NCBI GenBank assembly: GCA_009774615.1
Contig: VSOC01000021.1
Coordinates: 1 to 43,048, forward strand
DNA from: Lachnospiraceae bacterium
GTDB lineage: Bacteria > Bacillota > Clostridia > Lachnospirales > Lachnospiraceae
Direction of reading: 5' to 3'
DNA: 43,048 nt
Shown: positions 21,359-27,913 of the stretch, in pieces
How positions within the stretch are numbered: position 1 is the first letter of the stretch
Layout: the number at the start of each line of letters is the position of its first letter
The notes under the pieces: model-generated
Seen by the model: the letters and a program-made list of their open reading frames with translations, nothing else
What the model was told of the DNA's origin: nothing
Database searches by the model: none
Translations under genes and position numbers: made by a program

Positions 21359-21718
21359 TTATTCTACATTACTTGTGGCAATAATATCAACCCCTGTTTC
21401 TGCTGCATTTGCTAAAATCACGTCCCCGATATGCACCGGTGCCTTCACGACAACCCCTTTTAACGCCCTTACACAGTCAAAAATCTTTCCCTTAGGCACA
21501 TCGGACCGGGTTTTCACCGAAACCGTTACCTCCTTCCCGCCTTCAACCATCACTGTGCTGGTTACAATCCGGGTCGGGTTCGTCACCTCTTTTCTGGCAT
21601 AATCATCCCCGCGCTTGCAGGTATTGCCCGTAACGCTAAGCACCCTGCCCTCTTCCATCGATACCGTCACCGGGCAGCCCAGAGGACAGCCGATGCAGAT
21701 TAATTCTCTTTTTTCCAT
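21359..21718 (-). CDS. DUF1667 protein, cysteine-rich partner of the FAD dehydrogenases
   Basis: A 119-aa protein of the DUF1667 family. Cysteines in ICIGCPLGC and the later NTCKRG give a CxxCxxxC plus C pattern that could hold an Fe-S cluster or zinc. Such genes habitually form the third member of a trio with a GlpA-like dehydrogenase and an FAD/NAD oxidoreductase, as here, where three bases separate it from the oxidoreductase stop. It may play the electron-carrier role that GlpC has in enterobacteria, but this is inference. It is the last gene before the strong terminator at 21296-21330. Confidence 0.88.
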   Translation of the reverse strand: MEKRELICIGCPLGCPVTVSMEEGRVLSVTGNTCKRGDDYARKEVTNPTRIVTSTVMVEGGKEVTVSVKTRSDVPKGKIFDCVRALKGVVVKAPVHIGDVILANAAETGVDIIATSNVE

Positions 21719-21721
21719 CTC

Positions 21722-23050
21722 CTATTCCTCCTCAATCTTCACGGTTATGGTCTGCAGATCCGGATAAGCCAAAAGCTTCTCCCGCTCCAGCTTAATTTCC
21801 TCCATCTCCCCCGGCGCAACCACCGGGCGCTTGCGGTGCAACACCCGCTCTTCATCAAAATATACGCTGATATAGCAGTTCTTATACACATTGCCCACGC
21901 GGAAACGAACCGTCAGCTTATCTTCCATCACCTGCGGGCGAATCGTCGCGGGAACCGTATAGCGGACCCCTTCGATTGGATTGAGGCGGATTTCCCTGTC
22001 GGAAACTTCCCCGGAAGAAGTCTTTTTGCAGGAATCTTTCTCACCAGAAGAAGCTTTCCCACCAGCGCCTTCCAACGCCTTCCTCTGCACATAGGCGGCG
22101 GCATTCCTCCCCGCTGCCCCGGCCTCTTCCGATACAAAATCCACCAGATCGTGCACATGCAGGACATTTCCGCAGGCAAACACCCCTTCGATATTGGTTT
22201 CCAGACTTTCATTCACCAATGGGCCGGAAGTCACCGGACTCATCTCTACCCCTGCCCCGCGTGAAAGTTCATTTTCCGGGATCAGGCCAACCGACAAAAG
22301 CAAAGTATCACAGTCATAATCCTCCTCCGTTCCCGGAATAGGTTTTCCCTTACTGTCCACCTGGGCAATGGTAACGCCGGTCAGTCTTTCCTTCCCCCGA
22401 ATTTCCACCACGGTATGGCTGAGTTTTAGCGGGATAGCATAGTCATTTAAACACTGCACAATATTTCTCTTTAAACCGCCGGAATACGGCATCAGCTCCG
22501 CAACAACCTTAACCTTCGCGCCCTCAAAGGTCATCCGTCTTGCCATAATCAGGCCGATATCGCCGGACCCTAAAATCACCACCTCGCGCCCCGGAAGAAA
22601 GCCTTCCCGGTTTACCAGCCGCTGTGCCGTTCCCGCAGAATAAATCCCTGCCGGACGATACCCCGGGATATTTAAGGCCCCCCGCGGTCTTTCCCGGCAT
22701 CCCATCGCCAGGATAACCGCCCCGGCCTGAATCTTAAACATCCCCTCTTCCCGGTTCATCGCCGTGACCACCTTATCGCTGCCGATATCCATCACCATGG
22801 TATTCAGTTTGTATTCAATCCCCAGTTCCTCCACCTGGGCAATAAACCTTGCCGCATACTCCGGCCCGGTCAGTTCCTCCTTAAAGGTGTGAAGCCCAAA
22901 CCCGTTGTGAATGCACTGGTTTAAAATCCCGCCAAGTTCCTTATCGCGCTCAAGAATCAAGATACTGTCCGTCCCGCTCCTCTTTGCCTCTGCCGCCGCC
23001 GCAAGCCCCGCCGGGCCGCCGCCAATAATTACAATAGCATATTCCTTCAT
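21722..23050 (-). CDS. FAD/NAD(P)-dependent oxidoreductase (GlpB-position subunit)
   Basis: A 442-aa pyridine-nucleotide-disulfide-type oxidoreductase. The FAD-binding start VIIGGGPAGLAAAAEAKRSG and the central NAD-binding VVILGSGDIGLIMARRM are clear, as is the FAD-contacting VFACGNVLHVHDLVDF near the end of the second nucleotide domain. NQCIHNGFGLHTF carries a cysteine at the usual redox region but lacks the CxxxxC disulfide of thioredoxin-reductase types. Between about residues 322 and 345 is a lysine/serine/glutamate repeat insert (GGKASS, GEKDSC, KKTSS, GEVSD). It lies between GlpA-like and DUF1667 genes with 3-15 bp gaps, so it is probably the NAD-linked electron acceptor for glycerol 3-phosphate oxidation. 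Confidence 0.9.
   Translation of the reverse strand: MKEYAIVIIGGGPAGLAAAAEAKRSGTDSILILERDKELGGILNQCIHNGFGLHTFKEELTGPEYAARFIAQVEELGIEYKLNTMVMDIGSDKVVTAMNREEGMFKIQAGAVILAMGCRERPRGALNIPGYRPAGIYSAGTAQRLVNREGFLPGREVVILGSGDIGLIMARRMTFEGAKVKVVAELMPYSGGLKRNIVQCLNDYAIPLKLSHTVVEIRGKERLTGVTIAQVDSKGKPIPGTEEDYDCDTLLLSVGLIPENELSRGAGVEMSPVTSGPLVNESLETNIEGVFACGNVLHVHDLVDFVSEEAGAAGRNAAAYVQRKALEGAGGKASSGEKDSCKKTSSGEVSDREIRLNPIEGVRYTVPATIRPQVMEDKLTVRFRVGNVYKNCYISVYFDEERVLHRKRPVVAPGEMEEIKLEREKLLAYPDLQTITVKIEEE
22001..22068 (-). repeat. Imperfect ~18-bp repeats inside the oxidoreductase gene
   Basis: On the coding strand, units of the type GGT-GRG-AAA-GMT-TCY-TSY occur twice cleanly and twice in degenerate form, giving GGKASS, GEKDSC, KKTSS and GEVSD. 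The array shares the 12-mer GAAGCTTTCCCA (plus strand) with the edge of the GH53 repeat. The insert is in frame. Confidence 0.6.
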
Positions 23051-23065
23051 TTCCGACGCCCCTTT

Positions 23066-24502
23066 CTATAAACTATCCTTATTCGTTCCCACGACAATCA
23101 CGGATTTGCCGCCGCTTTTGGTAATTTCCTGCACATCCATCTTCAGTTCCCTGGATAAAATCTCCATCGTCCGGGGCGAGCAGAAACCTGCCTGGCATCG
23201 TCCCATCCCGGCCCTTGTCCTGCGCTTTACACCATCCAAAGACCTTGCCCCAAGCGGACGATGAATCGCATCCAGAATTTCCCCTTCCGTCACCATCTCA
23301 CACCGGCAGATAATATTTCCATATGCCGGCTGCTTCTTAATCAGTTCATTTCTCTCTTCTATCGAAAGCGTTTCCGGATTTAAGATTCTCTTCCTTGTGG
23401 CAATAAAGTCTTCCTTCTTTTGCAGGTGCAAAATCTCCTTCACGATATCCGCCACCATACAGCCAATCGCAGGGCTGCTGGTAAGTCCCGGCGACTCTAT
23501 TCCTGCGCAGTCCACAAACCCGGGCACGTCGTCTGCTTCCCCGATAATAAATTCATGCCCCTCTTCATGCGCCCGCAGCCCGGCGAAGGAGGTAATCACC
23601 TGGCGCAGAGGAACATTTTTTACCGTCCTGGCGCACTTTGTCGTCACCTCGTCAAGTTCTGCCCTCGTGGTATTCACGCCTTCCTTATCTTCAATATCCA
23701 TCGCCGTCGGCCCGACAATCAGATTCCCGTGCACCGTGGGCGACACCAAAACCCCTTTTCCAAATGCATTCGGCAGTGCAAAAATCGTCCTTTTTACATG
23801 CCCGCCCGCCGTCTTATCCAACAGACAGTAATCTCCCCGCCGGGGAATAATCGTCATCTTTTTTTTGCTGACCATGTTGTGGATCTTATCCGCATAAACC
23901 CCCGCGGCATTCACCACACATCTTGCCTGCAGCGTTCCCTGGCTGGTCTTTATCCGAAAGACTTCATCAATCTTTTCCATCCCTTCCACTTCCGTATTAA
24001 ACTTAAACTCCACTCCATTGGCACAGGCATTTTCCGCCAGAGCAATGTTTAAATGAAACGGACAGACAATCCCGCCGGTCGGGGCGTACAGCGCCGCCAC
24101 CGCCTCATCGGAAATGTTCGGCTCCATGGCCGTCAGTTCATCCCTCTCGACAATCCGAAGCCCTTCTACCCCGTTTCTCTTCCCCCGTTCCAGAAGTTCC
24201 AAAAGTGCGGGACGGTTTTCCTCTTCCGTACACACCACCAGCGAACCGTTTCGGATAAATTCAAAATCCAGATCTTCCGCCAGCTTTTCCATCATCTGAT
24301 TTCCCTCGACATTCAGTTTCGCCATCAGGGAACCATTCTCCGCATCATAACCCGCATGGATGATGGCGCTGTTCGCCTTTGAGGTGCCGCAGCACACATC
24401 CTCTTCCTTTTCCAATACACAGACGCTTGCCTGATAACGGGAAATTTCTCTGGCCGCAGCCGCCCCCGACACCCCGGAGCCGATAATCACTACATCATAC
24501 AT
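23066..24502 (-). CDS. glpA: Anaerobic glycerol-3-phosphate dehydrogenase, GlpA-like, with BFD [2Fe-2S] domain
   Basis: A 478-aa FAD enzyme of the DAO family that oxidises sn-glycerol 3-phosphate to dihydroxyacetone phosphate. Residues 4-30 form the FAD-binding VVIIGSGVSGAAAAREIS, and the substrate-side motifs CCGTSKANSAIIHAGYD and TPGG-like APTGGIVCPF are typical. The C-terminal part has a BFD-type iron-sulfur domain: IICRCEMVTEGEI and RCQAGFCSPR supply the four cysteines (CxC and CxxxxC). The sequence is shorter than E. coli GlpA (about 540 aa). The adjacent genes (FAD/NAD oxidoreductase, DUF1667, glpF, glpK, glpP) fix the pathway, although L-2-hydroxyglutarate-oxidase-like relatives share the fold. 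Confidence 0.85.
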   Translation of the reverse strand: MYDVVIIGSGVSGAAAAREISRYQASVCVLEKEEDVCCGTSKANSAIIHAGYDAENGSLMAKLNVEGNQMMEKLAEDLDFEFIRNGSLVVCTEEENRPALLELLERGKRNGVEGLRIVERDELTAMEPNISDEAVAALYAPTGGIVCPFHLNIALAENACANGVEFKFNTEVEGMEKIDEVFRIKTSQGTLQARCVVNAAGVYADKIHNMVSKKKMTIIPRRGDYCLLDKTAGGHVKRTIFALPNAFGKGVLVSPTVHGNLIVGPTAMDIEDKEGVNTTRAELDEVTTKCARTVKNVPLRQVITSFAGLRAHEEGHEFIIGEADDVPGFVDCAGIESPGLTSSPAIGCMVADIVKEILHLQKKEDFIATRKRILNPETLSIEERNELIKKQPAYGNIICRCEMVTEGEILDAIHRPLGARSLDGVKRRTRAGMGRCQAGFCSPRTMEILSRELKMDVQEITKSGGKSVIVVGTNKDSL

Positions 24503-24604
24503 ACATCGTCATCCTTTCCTAAATTAAAACTATTCTTCGCCAAAATCTATTTCATTTTGTTCTGCCGGAAATAACTGCTCCCTGTTCAGGAACATGCTGT
24601 AATC

Positions 24605-25309
24605 TTACCACGGAATTGCCCCATACAGTAATACCGCAATAATTGCTCCAATCACCGGCCCGGCGATAACGACAGGAGCATAGCCCCAATTTGAATCGCC
24701 CTTCCCCTTAATCGGCAGCACGGCATGTGCAATACGGGGGCCAAGATCGCGGGCAGGGTTTAAAGCATATCCGGTCAGACCGCCCAGTGACATACCTATT
24801 GCTACGATAATTCCAAATACCATAAATTTTTCAACACCGGGAGCAGCCGTCGCCGGAATACCCTTAATCGCAAACACCAGAACAAATGTTCCGACAACTT
24901 CACTTAAGATATTTAATGGCATATTCGGAACCGATGGCCCTGTAGAAAACACACCAAGTTTTGTCCCCGGATCGTCGGTCGCATCAAACTGATCTTTAAA
25001 CAATACATAAACCAGACAGGCACCCGCAAAACCACCCGCAAACTGCGCTACGATATAGCCAGGAACCAGGCCCCAGGCCAGACTTCCGTCGACGGCCAGG
25101 GCAATCGTCAATGCCGGATTAAAATGCGCCCCGGAGGCGGCGCCAAAGATAAACGCCGGAATCATAACAGCAAGCCCCCAGGCCAGAGTAATTTGAATCG
25201 AGCCTGCACCTTTCATTCCCGATTTATTTAAAGTAACATTTGCCACAACACCATCACCTAATATAATTAACAGCATTGTTCCAATAAATTCTGCAATATA
25301 TGGCAGCAT
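24605..25309 (-). CDS. glpF: Glycerol uptake facilitator (aquaglyceroporin)
   Basis: A 234-aa channel of the MIP family that lets glycerol diffuse into the cell. The two half-helix NPA motifs are present, HFNPALTIALAVDG and the second as ALNPARDLGPRIAH; the Asp after NPAR is the feature that marks glycerol-conducting members rather than strict water channels. Six helices are predicted, starting at MLPYIAEFIGTMLLIILG. It lies between glpK and the glpA-like gene, as expected for trapping glycerol by immediate phosphorylation. The ATG has GGAGGG upstream. The 102-bp gap after it shows no terminator I can support. Confidence 0.95.
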   Translation of the reverse strand: MLPYIAEFIGTMLLIILGDGVVANVTLNKSGMKGAGSIQITLAWGLAVMIPAFIFGAASGAHFNPALTIALAVDGSLAWGLVPGYIVAQFAGGFAGACLVYVLFKDQFDATDDPGTKLGVFSTGPSVPNMPLNILSEVVGTFVLVFAIKGIPATAAPGVEKFMVFGIIVAIGMSLGGLTGYALNPARDLGPRIAHAVLPIKGKGDSNWGYAPVVIAGPVIGAIIAVLLYGAIPW

Positions 25310-25393
25310 CGTATTCCCTCCTGTTCCTCTTCGGTTTTTCCCAGGGCAGAAAGTAAAATAATACGTTCATCAATCACATTTCCGTCGGTATTA

Positions 25394-26890
25394 TCAACAT
25401 TCCTTCGCCCATCCAAAGGAATATTTCACTGCCCTGTTCCAGCCGACAATCTTCTCTTCTCTTTCCTTATCGCTGATGGAAGGTTCAAAGACTCGGTCAA
25501 TTGCCCAGTTCTTAATCACATCTTCCTTGCTTGCCCAGTAACCCACAGCCAGACCGGCCAGATAAGCGGCACCCATCGCGGTTGTTTCCACACATCTTGG
25601 TCTTTGCACCGGCGCATTAATAATATCCGCCTGCGACTGCATTAAGAAATTATTGGCGCTTGCGCCGCCGTCTACCTTTAATGCGGACAGATCGATTCCG
25701 GAATCTGCTTTCATTGCCTGTAATACATCATTCGTCTGGTAAGCCATAGATTCCAGTGTTGCACGGATAATATGGTACTTGTTCACCCCGCGGGTAATGC
25801 CGACAATCGTTCCTCTTGCATATTGATCCCAATGCGGCGCACCCAGGCCGGTAAATGCAGGCACCACATAGCAGCCATTGGTATCTTTAACCTTATTTGC
25901 CATATACTCGGAATCCGGCGAGGAATCAATCAGGCGCATTTCGTCACGCAGCCACTGCACCGCGGCGCCAGCCACAAAAATCGAGCCTTCCAGTGCATAA
26001 TTTACCTTCCCGTCTAATCCCCAGGCAATGGTTGTTACCAGACCATTATTAGAGAATACAGGCTTTTCTCCGGTATTCATTAACAGGAAGCAGCCGGTTC
26101 CATAAGTGTTTTTTGCCTCACCCGGCTTAAAGCAGGTCTGTCCAAACAATGCTGCCTGCTGATCGCCTGCTGCCCCGGCAATCGGGATCGGCCCGCCTAA
26201 GAAAGACGGATCTGCTTCGCCGTAAACACAGCTTGACGGCTTAGCTTCCGGCAGCATACATTTCGGGATATTTAATTCAGCCAAAATTTCATCATCCCAT
26301 TTCAGTTCCTGGATATTAAACAATAATGTTCTTGATGCATTCGTATAGTCGGTTATATGAACCTTGCCCTTCGTCAGCTTCCAGATCAGCCAGGTTTCCA
26401 CTGTACCAAAAAGAAGTTCACCCTTTTCGGCACGTTCCCGAACTCCATCCACATTGTCCAGAATCCATTTCAGCTTCGTACCGGAGAAATAAGCATCAAT
26501 TACCAGCCCCGTCTTCTGCCGAAACGTTTCCACCAGCCCTTTTTCTTTCAATGCATCGCAGTATTCCGATGTACGGCGGCACTGCCATACAATCGCATGA
26601 TAAACCGGCTCACCTGTGTTCTTATCCCATACAATCGTTGTTTCACGCTGGTTGGTGATACCGATTGCAGCAATATCCGCAGCGGCGGCACCAATTTTGT
26701 TCATTGCCTCCACGGCTACACCAAGCTGGGAGGACCAGATCTCATTTGCATCATGCTCTACCCAGCCCGGTTTTGGAAAATACTGCGTAAATTCTTTTTG
26801 TGCCACGCTGCACATCTCACCCTTTTCATTAAAAAGAATACAACGGTTACTGGTGGTTCCTGCGTCGAGTGCCATTACATACTTTGCCAT
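25394..26890 (-). CDS. glpK: Glycerol kinase
   Basis: A 498-aa FGGY-family kinase that phosphorylates glycerol with ATP. The start MAKYVMALDAGTTSNRCILF holds the phosphate-1 loop, then GITNQRETTIVWD, the glycerol-binding region near DAYFSGTKLKWILDNV, GAAGDQQAALFGQ and, towards the C-terminus, KVDGGASANNFLMQSQADI for adenosine binding. Length is standard. ATG 26890 is chosen because GGAGG precedes it and all family members start there; the longer frame to 27022 is spurious. It follows glpP by 79 bp and precedes glpF. Expression is likely controlled by the antiterminator-dependent leader in front of glpP. Confidence 0.97.
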   Translation of the reverse strand: MAKYVMALDAGTTSNRCILFNEKGEMCSVAQKEFTQYFPKPGWVEHDANEIWSSQLGVAVEAMNKIGAAAADIAAIGITNQRETTIVWDKNTGEPVYHAIVWQCRRTSEYCDALKEKGLVETFRQKTGLVIDAYFSGTKLKWILDNVDGVRERAEKGELLFGTVETWLIWKLTKGKVHITDYTNASRTLLFNIQELKWDDEILAELNIPKCMLPEAKPSSCVYGEADPSFLGGPIPIAGAAGDQQAALFGQTCFKPGEAKNTYGTGCFLLMNTGEKPVFSNNGLVTTIAWGLDGKVNYALEGSIFVAGAAVQWLRDEMRLIDSSPDSEYMANKVKDTNGCYVVPAFTGLGAPHWDQYARGTIVGITRGVNKYHIIRATLESMAYQTNDVLQAMKADSGIDLSALKVDGGASANNFLMQSQADIINAPVQRPRCVETTAMGAAYLAGLAVGYWASKEDVIKNWAIDRVFEPSISDKEREEKIVGWNRAVKYSFGWAKEC

Positions 26891-26969
26891 AAAAATACCT
26901 CCTCTTGGTTGTAAAAAATAAGTTTCTATGCACACTGCCGCCATACGGGCAATTCGTACCAAAAATAAG

Positions 26970-27539
26970 CTACATCCCCCACACCTTTGGATTGGTCGAG
27001 GAAACAGAAATTGCTCCCGCATCTAATGCTGCCACAATATCCTCTTTATCCGTAATCAGCCCTCCGACAATCACCTGGATTTTTACCATTTTGCAGATTT
27101 TGCGGATAATCTTTGGCATGACCCCCGGAAGGATTTCAATAAAATCCGGACGTACCATAGCAAGCTGTTTTTCTATATTTTCATAAGCCATGGAATCAAG
27201 AATAAAAAAACGCATAATGGTATACATTCCCAGTTCCTTTGCCCGGCGAATCATCGCAGGTTTTGTGGAAATAATGCCGTCCGCCCCGGACTGCTGTTTA
27301 ATAAAATCCACAGCAATCTCTTTCGCACTAAGTCCTGCAATCAAATCCACATGAACGATCGCCAGCTTACCGGATTGTCTGACCTTCTTTACGATTTCTG
27401 TAATACTGCAAATATCCCCATATAAGATAAAAATAACTTTGATTTCTTTCAGCCTGCAGCACTTTTCCAAGCCATGCGTATCCTTGATTGCAGCAATAAC
27501 CGGATTTGCCTCTACCATATCATAAAATTTTTGTTCCAT
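26970..27539 (-). CDS. glpP: Glycerol-3-phosphate-responsive antiterminator
   Basis: A 189-aa RNA-binding regulator that, with glycerol 3-phosphate bound, prevents termination in the leader of glp transcripts. It is a small TIM-barrel-like protein, with family motifs NPVIAAIKDTHGLEKC, VHVDLIAGLSAKEIAVDFIK, DGIISTKPAMI and FIEILPGVMPKII, and the C-terminal VIVGGLITDKEDIVAALDAGA closing the phosphate pocket. Length is normal. It is the first gene of the six-gene glp operon and is preceded by a terminator hairpin (27599-27643) and promoter (27679-27707), so it appears to regulate its own operon. The ATG has GAAAGG upstream. Confidence 0.95.
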   Translation of the reverse strand: MEQKFYDMVEANPVIAAIKDTHGLEKCCRLKEIKVIFILYGDICSITEIVKKVRQSGKLAIVHVDLIAGLSAKEIAVDFIKQQSGADGIISTKPAMIRRAKELGMYTIMRFFILDSMAYENIEKQLAMVRPDFIEILPGVMPKIIRKICKMVKIQVIVGGLITDKEDIVAALDAGAISVSSTNPKVWGM

Positions 27540-27598
27540 CCCTGATTACACCTTTCCTGTCGTTCCGTTTTACTCTGCAACAATTACCTTTTTCACAC

Positions 27599-27643
27599 AA
27601 AAAAGCACAGCACTTAACAACATTTCTGTTGTAATGCTATGCT
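27599..27643 (-). promoter_or_regulatory. Leader terminator, probable GlpP antitermination target
   Basis: On the minus strand AGCATAGCATTAC..AACA pairs through a GAAA tetraloop with TGTT..AAGTGCTGTGCT, followed by six T residues (27604-27599). It stands between the operon promoter and glpP, 60 bp before the start codon, where a GlpP-controlled terminator is expected in Firmicutes. Confidence 0.75.
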
Positions 27644-27678
27644 CTCTCATCTCAGCACGTCTTTTATTTTCTGAAAAT

Positions 27679-27707
27679 AATATAGCATACTGCACATAGA
27701 TTTTCAA
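27679..27707 (-). promoter_or_regulatory. glp operon promoter
   Basis: On the minus strand TTGAAA (27707-27702), a 17-bp spacer and TATATT (27684-27679) form a sigma-A promoter with its start about 30 bp before the leader terminator. The short leader leaves little room for anything but the hairpin and its alternative pairing. Confidence 0.7.
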
Positions 27708-27775
27708 GAGAAAAATATATTTTCTGTATATTATACATATTTTTCTGGAAATATTTTCAATATTTTATAAAAATT

Positions 27776-27913
27776 TCACAAAAATTTCGTCATTTTTTTA
27801 TCAAACTCTGGCTTCCTTTCATATTCATCTCTTAAATCACCTTTATTCTTTAGCAATGAACGCCCCTTTATTTTAAGTGCTTCCTCCAAATATTCTCCAT
27901 AGCCGTGAACGTT
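27776..27913 (-). pseudogene. Coding-like 45-codon tail in frame after the GH3 stop
   Basis: Immediately after the GH3 TAG the same frame stays open for 45 codons and ends with TGA at 27776-27778. The translation (NVHGYGEYLEEALKIKGRS, then a charged stretch ending KPEFDKKMTKFL) reads like a genuine helical protein end but with more AT-rich codons than GH3. It has no start codon with a ribosome site of its own. It may be the end of another, mostly lost gene joined to GH3 by deletion. Family unknown. Confidence 0.3.
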
